DNA of 64,000 nucleotides, taken from contig OZ034970.1 of the NCBI GenBank assembly GCA_964030785.1, positions 37,066,401 to 37,130,400 of the forward strand, given 5' to 3'. A program made the translations under genes and the position numbers. This document shows positions 20,275 through 28,489 of the stretch, piece after piece; position 1 is the stretch's first letter, and every line of letters begins with the position of its first letter. The notes under the pieces are model-generated. The model was not told where the DNA came from, did no database searches, and saw only the letters and a program-made list of their open reading frames with translations. This DNA is from Siderastrea siderea. Taxonomy: Eukaryota; Cnidaria; Anthozoa; Scleractinia; Rhizangiidae.

Positions 20275-21241
20275 TCACGGCGAAACACGGGACGAAGACG
20301 TTTGTACGCTCGGTGCTCCTCCTTGTTTATAACTGGTTACAATGCTATTGGTCATGGTGACATTAGCAATTTCACGTCCTTGGGCCAACTGTTCTTGATC
20401 TTGTAACAGCATCCGTAAACGTCGTTGTAAATCCGCTTGACGCAAGGTACGAGGGGGTGGAGTCCGAGATCCTCCAGGAGTGGAGGGGCTGGAGGAAGGT
20501 GTCCTAGGTGAACCGGGGAAAAGTCGTCGTCGTCGTCTACCACGTCGGCCACCACGACGGCCACCGCCGCCACCACCACCACCACCACCACCACCACCAC
20601 CTCCACCACCACCACCACCACCAGCACCACCACCACCAGCACCACCACCACCAGCACCTCCACCACCAGCACCCCCAGCACCAGCTCCACCTGCTCCACC
20701 ACCAGCACCACCAGCACCACCACCAGCACCTCCACCACCAGCTCCACCTGCTCCACCACGTCCACCACCTCTAGTCCTAGGACCACGGCGTCCCCCACGT
20801 CCATTTCCACTTCCCCCACGTCCATTTCCACTTCCCCCTGCACCCGCTGCTGTCCGAGCACCCGCCACTGTTCTTCTTCGTGGATCGGGTGACACGCGTG
20901 CGCTTCCCCAAGTAGGTGGACTGTCCACGGAAGACGGTGGGGTGGTCTGTATACTACCGAATGATGGACTTCCTTGGCTTCCTACCCCGGCTGGGGAAGA
21001 GGCCTGGGCAGGGGGCGCACCATCTCTACCCGTAGGGGGGGAGGGACTCCATAAACTCCCAGAGGGGATCAGGGTGCATTTCCTCCATGGCGACGTCGAG
21101 AAGGCCTTGGTCTCCCGTGAAATACAAATCTTGCCAGGCGCTTGGGGACATTTGATTGCCGCTGGCCGCCCCCACCCCCGCAGGGGCCACGGTATCGTAC
21201 GATTGCGGAGGTTGACGGTCATCATCATCATCATCGGCCAT
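20275..21241 (-). CDS. Acidic-start, Gly-rich/RGG protein split at a C7 run
   Basis: The start (MADDDDDDRQPPQSYD, 21241) is supported by a TATA box ACTATAAAGG at about 21274-21286. This frame ends at 21026, right after a C7 run (21033-21040 on the genome as G7). A one-base shift there leads into a second frame that runs to 20275. That frame has a Pro/Ser-rich segment, GNGRGG repeats, a long AGGGAGG/poly-Gly tract (GGT/CCA repeats, 20565-20780) and a C-terminal helical part QADLQRRLRMLLQDQEQLAQ. One protein with an indel or slippage at C7 is the simplest reading. Function unknown; RGG tracts often bind nucleic acid. Confidence 0.55.
20565..20780. repeat. CCA/CCACCAGCA trinucleotide-type tandem repeat
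   Basis: A CCA-type run followed by degenerate CCACCAGCA and CCACCTGCT units, coding for poly-Gly/Ala on the minus strand. Open frames on the plus strand here (poly-Pro, poly-His) are by-products of the repeat. Confidence 0.9.
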
Positions 21242-21279
21242 AGTTGCTTTCTCTTTTTACCTGTTCCAAGGGGGTGCCT

Positions 21280-21933
21280 TTATAGTCGTTTTTGATAGGT
21301 GCGAGTCCATCCTTCGTCTTTTAAGAGGTGACTCAACAAACGTTGTTGATCGGACGAGGCGGGATGTAAATCCAAGACCAAATACCCATACGGTCGTGTA
21401 GTGGCTTTATGAAACGTCTCCAACGTGTCTTTCCAAGCGGTCGGAAACGATTGAAGCATGACGTTGCGTACCCCTAATTGATCTCGAGGGTTCTTGAACG
21501 CCACGATGTAATGGGCATTGCGGGATATACTTTTAGCATAGCGACCCACGGGAAACATGTCTTGGCACAAGTATAGGACGGTCACCCCTTGATGATGCGA
21601 ATGTTTGGTGAATAAATCCAACACGCGTTTATCGTGACTCCCTTCGTCCATTAAATCATCCAAGACCAGGACCCCATGTCCTTGAGGAAACCATTGCACT
21701 AAGGCCTCATGATCGGGAATGCCTTCGTGAAACACCACCCCTTGATCTTGCATGCTTCGAAATCGATCTTGCAAGGCCCCATAACAATAATGCACTTGGG
21801 TCGGTGGGGTTTCAAACAAGTGGGGGTTGTCTACCAAGAGTTTTTCCGTAAACACGGTTTTACCACATCCCGAAGGACCCACCACCAAGATAGAGGAAGG
21901 AGTATGAAAACGAAACGGTTTCCCCGTTTGCAT
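21280..21933 (-). CDS. A32/FtsK-HerA-type genome-packaging ATPase
   Basis: 217 residues. Walker A is GPSGCGKT at 19-26, Walker B is HGVLVLDDLMDE at about 86-97, and a sensor-like SRNAHYIVAFKNPRDQLG follows at about 134-150. Length and motif order fit Polinton/poxvirus A32 packaging ATPases, which pump DNA into capsids. It starts with MQTGKPFRFHTPSSILVVGP; the TATA-like AATAAAAAGGTGCC 35 bp upstream overlaps the 3' end of the tRNA-like gene. It lies next to the protease and capsid genes, a grouping typical of Polintons. Confidence 0.92.
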   Translation of the reverse strand: MQTGKPFRFHTPSSILVVGPSGCGKTVFTEKLLVDNPHLFETPPTQVHYCYGALQDRFRSMQDQGVVFHEGIPDHEALVQWFPQGHGVLVLDDLMDEGSHDKRVLDLFTKHSHHQGVTVLYLCQDMFPVGRYAKSISRNAHYIVAFKNPRDQLGVRNVMLQSFPTAWKDTLETFHKATTRPYGYLVLDLHPASSDQQRLLSHLLKDEGWTRTYQKRL

Positions 21934-21976
21934 GATGACGAACTACCCTTAGAAAAAAAAAAAGGCACCTTTTTAT

Positions 21977-22062
21977 TGGAATCGGTGGGACTCGAACCCA
22001 CGCACGACCCAATCGCTATCCTGGATCAAGTCCAAAGGCTCTACCCACTGAGCTACGACTCC
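21977..22062 (-). tRNA. tRNA-like gene, class II fold (86 nt), anticodon uncertain
   Basis: Read on the minus strand it folds completely. There is a 7-bp acceptor (GGAGTCG with CGATTCC), D stem GCTC/GAGC, anticodon stem TTTGG/CCAGG with loop ACTTGAT, an 18-nt variable arm with a GCGA/TCGT helix, T stem GTGGG/CCCAC with loop TTCGAGT, and discriminator A. The A box TAGCTCAGTGG and B box GGTTCGAGTCC are consensus, and a T11-12 pol III terminator follows within about 20 nt. By position the anticodon is TTG, but position 33 is C, not the normal U. Alternative readings are a 5-nt loop with TGA (Ser) or a pseudo-tRNA. It lies between the ATPase and protease genes of Polinton-1. Confidence 0.75.
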
Positions 22063-22090
22063 GACACCACTTTTTTCCAACAAATTTTAT

Positions 22091-22630
22091 TTAACCATTA
22101 CATTGATGATACGGATGACAACACAGTTGATACCATCTGGCTTCTTGACCTACAATCAATTGTTGAAGGCGTTGACCCGCTTGATGGTCATTACTAACAT
22201 AATCATGATCAGAAAACTCATTTAAAAAATCTTGCAAGGTCCGTCCACGGGCTTTGGCTTTCAAGTACAACAAGGCGTAATCACCACAACTCTTGCTTGA
22301 AATGGCTTGGAGGGACTTGCCATTGGTCACCACATACTTCCAATGTTGCACGATCCAATCTCGTAACGGGGTAGCTTGCACGTACGTATCCAATGGCAAA
22401 GCATAACTGTCCAGGACTTCACACACCTTTCCATCGGTCCACACCGCTAACCAATGTTGTCCCGGTTGATCGTGTGGGTCGGTATTCACAATGTACCCTT
22501 GGGGTTGGGTCTTGACAGGACTCTTGGGTAAACGATCACAGGCCACCGTCCCGTAAAAGACAGGGTTCAATTGGGGGTCGTCTCGGGCTAAATAATCCAA
22601 CTGCACATTATTCAAGGCCACATGTTCCAT
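22091..22630 (-). CDS. Adenain-like (Ulp1-fold) capsid maturation cysteine protease
   Basis: 179 residues from the Met after the capsid gene's stop; an earlier in-frame Met (22705) would overlap the capsid gene. Catalytic residues by family pattern are His59 in GQHWLAVW, Asp74 in CEVLDSYA, Gln108 in KSLQAISS and Cys115 in SKSCGDYALLYL. This is the adenovirus protease/Polinton PRO family, which cleaves virion precursors after Gly-Gly or Gly-X-Gly sites. Candidate substrates are the QRGG proteins encoded nearby. All catalytic residues are present, so it is probably active. It directly follows the major capsid gene with a 34-bp gap. Confidence 0.9.
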   Translation of the reverse strand: MEHVALNNVQLDYLARDDPQLNPVFYGTVACDRLPKSPVKTQPQGYIVNTDPHDQPGQHWLAVWTDGKVCEVLDSYALPLDTYVQATPLRDWIVQHWKYVVTNGKSLQAISSKSCGDYALLYLKAKARGRTLQDFLNEFSDHDYVSNDHQAGQRLQQLIVGQEARWYQLCCHPYHQCNG

Positions 22631-22664
22631 TTCTTCAGTGCTGGTAAATGTTATACAACACGGC

Positions 22665-24035
22665 TCAGTTCCTGTCAATCTCCAGCAAATTCTCAAATTC
22701 TCCATACACGAGTACGGTTATATTGACACCGGGGGCGGCTCCAAATTCCAACACCAGTTGTAAATCACCCGTTTGCTTGGGGTTGAGGTTTTGACTGTCA
22801 GCACATCCATTGGCGACATTGTCAAACATGTACAAGGTACAATTTTTCCTGTGGCCCCAATCCAGCAGTTCTACCATATTGCCTTTCTTTTTACACCAGG
22901 CACCACTGGCTTGAAGAAAACGGAAGTAGCCTAGATTATCTCGGGTGCCATTGTTGTGCACTAACTGGAGGGTTTCATAAGGGTATTCTTCTCCTTTCAC
23001 AATCTGTCGAATGGAGGTCAGACCAAATTTCTGGAAACAGAAAGGATCTCGGGTCACATCTCCATTGAAGGCACGGCTGTCCAGTAACCCCACAATCAAT
23101 CGGTCAGGTATTCTGTTTTGAAACAGGTTCGGGATATCAAAGCGGACCAGGTTGTTTTGCATGCTGAAAGTCCGGATTTCACTGCGGACGGTCGGGTAAG
23201 CCGCCACTTCTCCTTCATTGTGTCTTTTGCTAGATATACTCTGGTAGATGGCGTCATTCAAACGTAGTTGACAGAGATGAAACCGTAGTTTCACATCCCC
23301 TTCCATCAATCGGCCAGCTAGAGCCACTCCATTCAAAAACAGGCTGGGGCTGTTGAAATGAAATTTCATCTTGATTTCGATACCAGGCACCAACGGTTTG
23401 CCAGTGTGAAAGACTTCCAAGTGCGGGGTAAACACCAGACTGTGGGTGACACCTGCAGCATACTTGGCGGTTTCGGCTACCATGGCGGCCAAGGCTCCTT
23501 TGTGATTGGCGGGGAGATCCCGGTAGTCATTATGTGGTGCTGCACTGTTGGTATTGTTGGCAGTCCATTGGGGTGGGGAATCCACTTGATTGTACCATCC
23601 TTGGGGTCCTAACACGGTCTTGCCATCTTCTCGGTCATAATTCAGCAAGGTTTCTAGGTAAGCTTTGTAATGATACGTGTCGGATTGTGGACTGATCAAC
23701 GTGCCATTCAACTGCAAGTCAATTTGTTTGATGATGGAATGGGCCAAATTGTTGACGGGCCACAATTTCTCCGCGGCCACCAAGTTCCCGTTATCATCCT
23801 TTTTCAAACTCAATTCCATGGTAAAGTAACTGCGTCCCAAATCCACAAAATCGTCCAACCCTGGAATGATGAATTCCATGGAATTGATACCCGTGGTGGT
23901 GGGTTGGATGGTGACCATGCGATAGGCATTGATGCTAATGTCGGTCGGTGGCACCTTGAAAATCCGTAAGGCAGGGTTGACGGTCCCTTCGGAACGCTCG
24001 TGAGCCGGGGCGGTTTGTGTACTCACGTCAGGCAT
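22665..24035 (-). CDS. Major capsid protein (double jelly-roll, Polinton type)
   Basis: 456 residues. Typical family blocks are FIIPGLDDFVDLGRSYFTME near residue 55, WPVNNLAHSIIKQIDLQLNG near 95, a LNYDREDGKT segment, and a C-terminal GVNITVLVYGEFENLLEID strand. These match the hexon-like major capsid proteins of Polintons/adintoviruses, which form T-number icosahedral shells. The frame is intact. The candidate TATA (GCTATAAAAACC, about 24077-24087) lies about 45 bp upstream inside the next gene. It is flanked by the protease and basic core-like genes. Fold assignment rests on sequence blocks, not on a structure. Confidence 0.9.
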   Translation of the reverse strand: MPDVSTQTAPAHERSEGTVNPALRIFKVPPTDISINAYRMVTIQPTTTGINSMEFIIPGLDDFVDLGRSYFTMELSLKKDDNGNLVAAEKLWPVNNLAHSIIKQIDLQLNGTLISPQSDTYHYKAYLETLLNYDREDGKTVLGPQGWYNQVDSPPQWTANNTNSAAPHNDYRDLPANHKGALAAMVAETAKYAAGVTHSLVFTPHLEVFHTGKPLVPGIEIKMKFHFNSPSLFLNGVALAGRLMEGDVKLRFHLCQLRLNDAIYQSISSKRHNEGEVAAYPTVRSEIRTFSMQNNLVRFDIPNLFQNRIPDRLIVGLLDSRAFNGDVTRDPFCFQKFGLTSIRQIVKGEEYPYETLQLVHNNGTRDNLGYFRFLQASGAWCKKKGNMVELLDWGHRKNCTLYMFDNVANGCADSQNLNPKQTGDLQLVLEFGAAPGVNITVLVYGEFENLLEIDRN

Positions 24036-24037
24036 GT

Positions 24038-24265
24038 TTAACGTCGTCGAGTGGTACCCCGTCGTCGTCGTGAGGGGTTTTTATAGCGTCGTCGTCGTGC
24101 TAAACGTTGTCTCAAATCAAACCCGGGGACTCTCATCACCTCGGGACTTAACCAGCCACCACGTTGTCGTCGTCGCATGAGTTTCCAAAACGGATACAGT
24201 CCACCCCATTGAGACAACCCTCGATCACTACGAATCCGTCGAGGTCGTGAATGCACGGGTTCCAT
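24038..24265 (-). CDS. Arg-rich core-like protein with QRGGW motif
   Basis: 75 residues from the second Met. An Arg-rich N-terminus is followed by RRRQRGGWLSPEVMRVPGF and a strongly basic C-terminus (RRRRYKNPSRRRRGTTRRR). Composition resembles adenovirus pVII-type DNA-condensing proteins with a GG cleavage site. It is followed at once by the major capsid gene (2-bp gap). No homology beyond composition and motif is shown. Confidence 0.6.
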   Translation of the reverse strand: MEPVHSRPRRIRSDRGLSQWGGLYPFWKLMRRRQRGGWLSPEVMRVPGFDLRQRLARRRRYKNPSRRRRGTTRRR

Positions 24266-24267
24266 GT

Positions 24268-24594
24268 TCACACTCCCAAAATATCACGTGCACGTTTGGT
24301 TTGTTTGGGAAATAAGGCAGTGGCTACACGCACGGCGTCTTTCACGTTCTTATGACTCAACGCTTTCTTGGCTTGTTTGGTGATTTCCTTTTTAAGGACG
24401 TCTTCGGCTTTGCGTTTGATACCTCGTGTCAAACCCGTTTCCAAGCCTCTCTTGATATTACTAGGCAATTTTAAAGGATTTCGCGTCCTTATAAGACCTT
24501 GGAAACCACCACGCAAGAGATCCGTCATCACTCCTTTGCCTTGTTGATCATACCACTCGTCGGTTCGAAATCGTGTCAAACTTCCCCCACGCAT
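24268..24594 (-). CDS. Basic virion-type protein starting MRGGS
   Basis: 108 residues from the Met that lies 50-60 bp after a strong TATA box (GGTATAAAAAGGG, 24644-24656). An upstream in-frame Met would begin inside the next gene and before the TATA. The protein has RGGSLTRFRTDEWYDQQGKG, LLRGGFQGLIRTRNPLKL and a Lys-rich helical C-terminus. An E-box CACGTG lies at 24636-24641, beside the TATA. Function unknown; perhaps a capsid-internal protein. Confidence 0.6.
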   Translation of the reverse strand: MRGGSLTRFRTDEWYDQQGKGVMTDLLRGGFQGLIRTRNPLKLPSNIKRGLETGLTRGIKRKAEDVLKKEITKQAKKALSHKNVKDAVRVATALFPKQTKRARDILGV

Positions 24595-24661
24595 GGTGTC
24601 TTCTTCACCAGGGATAAACGTTTTTGTCTGTGCTTCACGTGACCCCCTTTTTATACCGTCA

Positions 24662-24856
24662 TCATCGTCGTTTTTTCCGAAAAGCGGCTTCCAACCCTTT
24701 TTTAGCCCCGTAACTCGCGGCACCCCCCGCGGCACCCAACGCCACGGCTTTTCCTCCAGCGATCAAGGCTGGAATGAGGGCCGCCAGGGGGAATAAACCC
24801 CCTCGTTGCCTTCTTCTTCTTCTTCGTCTCATTCGACGCACTCTTGTCTTGGGCAT
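24662..24856 (-). CDS. Small basic-hydrophobic-basic protein with QRGGL motif
   Basis: 64 residues: MPKTRVRRMRRRRRRRQRGG, then LFPLAALIPALIAGGKAVAL and a basic end. A TATA box (CATAAAAAGGG, about 24886-24897) lies 30 bp upstream. The design (Arg leader, GG, hydrophobic Gly/Ala helix, basic tail) parallels 19175-19342 and resembles pVI/pX-type membrane-active or core peptides. It may be cut after GG by the element protease; that is inference. Confidence 0.65.
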   Translation of the reverse strand: MPKTRVRRMRRRRRRRQRGGLFPLAALIPALIAGGKAVALGAAGGAASYGAKKGLEAAFRKKRR

Positions 24857-24891
24857 CTTGTGATTGGGACACTCCCTTGGCCACCCCCTTT

Positions 24892-25941
24892 TTATGTCTT
24901 TTTGAAGTGTAACGTGACAATGGTATGACCTTCACCAAACTTGACCAAGTCTCCTCCTCTACCAATCGTTTCAGCCACTTGAACGTGAATCATTTCTACC
25001 ACCTCGTTACGAAGAGACATGTATTGAATGTGCAACGGTTCAAAATACAGGTTGCCGCGTGCTTCTCGTTTGTACTGGATTTCACGTAACAAATCAGTCA
25101 CGCGATTGCCCACCACCGTGCTGCCTGCCACGTCGGAGTACACGTGCAACGATCGTGTGGGTTCACCCACCACTGAACGAAACGCCACATTCAAGTTGGT
25201 GAAACGCCACCCACAACTCATACTCAATTGTAAATAATCCGGTAAAATAGAACGCACCGTCCAAAAGACCGCGTTCCCCTGACCGTCGGTGACATCGTTC
25301 CAATCATTGTTAGCGGGTTTTGTCATGTTGGGGATTTGATCCCCCATGAATTCTTGTTGTAAGTTGGGTCCCAAAATCAACCCACTGTCAATTTTACGTA
25401 ACCATCCCATCTTGAGCGCTAACTTGGTGTAGATAGTCAGGGCTGGCGTGTCGGTGCCACAATGACAGATATTGGTGTTGTCGATGAGCAGATCCTCGCC
25501 TTCCCACTTGAACTTGACGTAGGTGTGTTTGCCTTGATCATTGGTAAACCGACCACCTTGAACGGCCGTTTCCATACGTTGTTGTTCCAAGTGAGTAATG
25601 ATGGCTTTCATGAAACTCACGCCATCCACCACCCAATCCAAATCTTTCACGTCATTGATGATGCTTCGCGCGGTGTCTACTCGCGAGGTCATTTCCCCGT
25701 CTTTTGCACCCGGTTTGGGATAAGTTTGACCCCAGGACACCCCCATGACGTACCCATTTTTCTTCACCAACTCATACAAATTGACGCGAGCATCCGGTAA
25801 GGAAATGGCACTCAACCCCACTTGCCAACCACCTCCCGTGAGCTGTAACGGTTGAGGTAAACGAATCTTGAAGGAATTAGGTTGGTTGTTGGGAAATTCA
25901 CGTCGGTTGGCATGACTGGGTAACGTCACGTAGAACGACAT
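24892..25941 (-). CDS. MSFY-family structural protein, paralogue 1 (candidate minor capsid)
   Basis: 349 residues, starting MSFYVTLPSHANRREFPNNQ and followed by RLPQPLQLTGGGWQVGLSAI. It has a central LALKMGWLRKIDSGLILGPNLQ region and a C-terminal LHVYSDVAGSTVVGNR and VTLHFKK strand. Two paralogues lie in the same element (25952-26995 and 31465-32517). I recognise MSFYVTLPS-type proteins as recurrent in cnidarian Polintons. A penton/minor-capsid role is plausible because one must exist and the family is beta-rich, but I cannot prove it. A TATA-like CTTTAAAAGGG at about 25967-25977 lies 30 bp upstream. Confidence 0.75.
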   Translation of the reverse strand: MSFYVTLPSHANRREFPNNQPNSFKIRLPQPLQLTGGGWQVGLSAISLPDARVNLYELVKKNGYVMGVSWGQTYPKPGAKDGEMTSRVDTARSIINDVKDLDWVVDGVSFMKAIITHLEQQRMETAVQGGRFTNDQGKHTYVKFKWEGEDLLIDNTNICHCGTDTPALTIYTKLALKMGWLRKIDSGLILGPNLQQEFMGDQIPNMTKPANNDWNDVTDGQGNAVFWTVRSILPDYLQLSMSCGWRFTNLNVAFRSVVGEPTRSLHVYSDVAGSTVVGNRVTDLLREIQYKREARGNLYFEPLHIQYMSLRNEVVEMIHVQVAETIGRGGDLVKFGEGHTIVTLHFKKT

Positions 25942-25951
25942 TTTGTCTTCT

Positions 25952-26995
25952 TCACACCACCACTTCCCTTTTAAAGTGGAGGGTCAGGAGGGCATGGCCT
26001 TCACCAAATTTCACCAGATCCCCATTGGTTTCGGCCATCTGCGTTTCCACGATTTCCACCACTTCGTTGCGTACTGGGACATATTGAATATGTCGAGGTT
26101 CAAAGTGGGTGGTGTTTTGAGGCTGGTACTTGATTTCTCGTAAGAGATCGGTGATGCGACCCCCTACCATACTGCTGGTGCCTACATCACAATACACGTG
26201 CAAAGGACGCGTGGAGGGAAATTCCAACGAGGGACGAAAGGTCTGGTTCACATTCACAAACCGCCAAGGGCACGATAGACTCAATTTCAGATAATCCCCC
26301 TCGACTTTCCAAAAGATGGGTTTGTTGGCAGCATCGCGGATATCCGTCGGGGTGGGAATGGTGGAAATGCCTTGAAATTCTTGCAAGAGATTCGGACCCA
26401 ATCGATACTGACCAGGGGACACTTGTTCAATCCATCCCATTCTCAGGGCCAAGGATCTGCCCCATGACACGTGCGCTACTTGTCGTTTGTAATCCACATT
26501 GGTCGTATTCAATAACAAATCCCCTTCGGAGGTCCATTCAAAGGTCGGGTATAATTTGATGCCATTGTCCTCGGTCCATTTGTTTTTGGGTTCGGTTTGT
26601 TTCGCACGGCTTTGCTCGTAACGGTACACCAGTTGATGAAAAAAGTGCGATCCCGTCGACGAGGCCAATTCCTTTCTCATATCTCGACCGTAGACAGTGA
26701 ATTCGCGACGTTGATGCCACCATCGATCGTTGCCTTGATCGTCTTGGGCATACACCCGTTCGTGCCATCATACATACAACAGAGGATGGGAATCACCCAC
26801 GCCTCCTTCTTCCGTTATCACGGGAATGGTGGGTAAGGATAAACTCACCATACCCACCATCCATCCTCGTCCCACAAATCGGATGGGTTTAGGCAATCGG
26901 TTTCTGAAATGATGACTCTTGTTCCCAGGAAACTCTTTGGTACTCGCATGACTCATCAACGTCACGTAAAACGAAGAGTTGGGCACCAACGTCAT
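25952..26995 (-). pseudogene. MSFY-family structural protein, paralogue 2, with one in-frame TGA
   Basis: One reading frame runs from MTLVPNSSFYVTLMSHASTK (26995) to the C-terminal LLTLHFKREVVV (25952), broken only by a TGA at 26768-26770, directly followed by TGG. The downstream part closely parallels paralogue 1 (LALRMGWIEQV, GPNLLQEFQG, LHVYCDVGTSSMVGGRITDLLREIKY). A single substitution of a Trp codon would explain the stop. Otherwise the gene is undamaged, so the break is recent, or the codon is read through. Paralogue 1 may cover its function. Confidence 0.75.
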
Positions 26996-26998
26996 TTT

Positions 26999-28144
26999 TT
27001 AGTCGCGTCGTCTTTTGGGTGGGCTTGTCTCTTTAGTCTTCAGTTGTCGTTTGGGGGGCCTTGTCTTTTTCCTCTGGGGTGGTTGGAGAGCCGTGACGTC
27101 TTGACTACGAATCCAACTATTGTACTTGTCGGGCCACCCTTTCCACTTGACCAACCAACGATCTTTTTGTCGCTTAAGTACCTTTTCAATGCGAAACACC
27201 TCGGATACATGGACTTTTTGTAAATCCTCTTCATAAAACGTACCTTTGACGGGGGTATCATCCCATTCGTGAATCTTATACGTGGGCACAGATCCCGGGA
27301 TCACACGATGCACCACAAACACTTCTTCGGTCCAACCGGGTAAATAGCCTTTTTCAAAGGTACGATGAATCTTATTGAGACGGACACGATCTCCGACTTT
27401 GAATTTAGGTTTTTTCTTGTCTTTCAACCGTTGGGCATACAATCGTTTCCACACCGCTTCTTCGTTGTCCCACGTCACGTCTTGAGGGGCCATACCAATA
27501 CTTCGATGCCGGGTGGCATTATAGCCTTGCACCAACTCGGGTAAGACATCGTCAAACTGTAAGGTGTTGGCCGCGGTGAAATAACGGTACAACCGTTCTT
27601 TCAAGGTGCGGTTAAATCGTTCCACCACACTGGCTTTCGCATCCCCTTCGGTCGAAAAATGTTGAATGCCTTGCTCGTCAAGCCATCGTTGAAACGTCCG
27701 GTTGTAAAATTCTTTCCCTCGATCCGTTTGCAATCGATTCGGGTGACGTCCTCCTTGTCTCACAATCTTCTCAAAGGCATGGACCAACGCCACCCCGGTT
27801 TTGTCTTTCAACGGTTGTACCCACGCGTACTTGGACAACACATCCAACACCGTCAACAAGTATCGTATGCCCCGATTATACTTGGCCAAGGGTTGCACTT
27901 CCACTAAATCCGCAACCCATTGATCATCTAATCCTCCTACGATCACGGGGACGGTGGGAAAACGACGACGTCGTGGTTTATGTAACGTATAGGCCAAATC
28001 CCGTTCCAAGACCCGTTGAGCTTTTTTCAAAGGGAGACGATGGGCTTTAGCAAATCGTTGCACCCCTCCTAAACTGCCGGGGGCTCGAGGATCGTGGTAC
28101 TGACTCAACCATGGTTGGGAGACCTTTTTCTTTCGAGGGGCCAT
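26999..28144 (-). CDS. Retroviral-type integrase with C-terminal chromodomain
   Basis: About 381 residues from the second Met (an alternative start is 28156). After a basic N-terminus comes the rve core: Asp83 in VADLVEVQPL, Asp145 in LQTDRGKEFYN and Glu179 in SVVERFNRTLKERL (numbering from the longer start), the D-D-E triad. Near 300-360 a chromodomain follows (VFRIEKVLKRQKDRWLVKWKGWPDKYNSW). Polinton integrases insert the element with 6-bp duplications, as seen here. The chromodomain may steer integration to modified histones. The frame is intact. Polinton-2 carries a broken relative. Confidence 0.93.
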   Translation of the reverse strand: MAPRKKKVSQPWLSQYHDPRAPGSLGGVQRFAKAHRLPLKKAQRVLERDLAYTLHKPRRRRFPTVPVIVGGLDDQWVADLVEVQPLAKYNRGIRYLLTVLDVLSKYAWVQPLKDKTGVALVHAFEKIVRQGGRHPNRLQTDRGKEFYNRTFQRWLDEQGIQHFSTEGDAKASVVERFNRTLKERLYRYFTAANTLQFDDVLPELVQGYNATRHRSIGMAPQDVTWDNEEAVWKRLYAQRLKDKKKPKFKVGDRVRLNKIHRTFEKGYLPGWTEEVFVVHRVIPGSVPTYKIHEWDDTPVKGTFYEEDLQKVHVSEVFRIEKVLKRQKDRWLVKWKGWPDKYNSWIRSQDVTALQPPQRKKTRPPKRQLKTKETSPPKRRRD

Positions 28145-28455
28145 ACGTTCTGGCATTCACCCCATAAGGTCGATATGGTGGGGACCGTGTGGGGATGCGC
28201 CTTTTGAATGATTCGATACCATCGCCATGCCTCTGGGTGAGCTTTTAACCATAAGACAAACACCACCCATCGATACAGGTTGCGGTCGACATGGGTTTCT
28301 TCAAAGAGGTGGAGAGGATGCGTGTCCTCGGGACATGGGGGTATGGGGATTTGGGTGCCGGGTTGATGATCATATAAGACTTGACAAAGGGTTTGATGAC
28401 ATTGCCATTGCCCCAGGGACAAGACAGACTCCCACGCATCACACACAGACTCCAT
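28105..28455 (-). CDS. Small Trp/His-rich protein, unknown function
   Basis: 116 residues, overlapping the integrase start. It is rich in Trp, His and Cys (WQCHQTLCQVLYDHQ, NLYRWVVFVLWLKAHPEAWRW). No family recognised. It fits neatly between the integrase and the GRF zinc-finger gene, has few rare features and could be real. A spurious frame is also possible. Confidence 0.4.
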   Translation of the reverse strand: MESVCDAWESVLSLGQWQCHQTLCQVLYDHQPGTQIPIPPCPEDTHPLHLFEETHVDRNLYRWVVFVLWLKAHPEAWRWYRIIQKAHPHTVPTISTLWGECQNVWPLERKRSPNHG

Positions 28456-28469
28456 GGACTAAATAAAAA

Positions 28470-28489
28470 CATTTTATTCGTTCTCTCAT
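28470..28489 (-). terminator. Candidate polyadenylation signal for the GRF protein gene
   Basis: Minus-strand AATAAA within CGAATAAAATG, immediately beyond the stop codon of the gene ending at 28490. Confidence 0.4.

Noticed and set aside
20480..21295. Plus-strand poly-Pro and poly-His frames
   Set aside because: By-products of the CCA repeat; the minus-strand gene has TATA support and unique flanking domains.
21977..22062. Reading the tRNA-like gene as intron-containing
   Set aside because: No alternative anticodon stem can be formed using the later GATTGGG segment; the class II fold pairs better.
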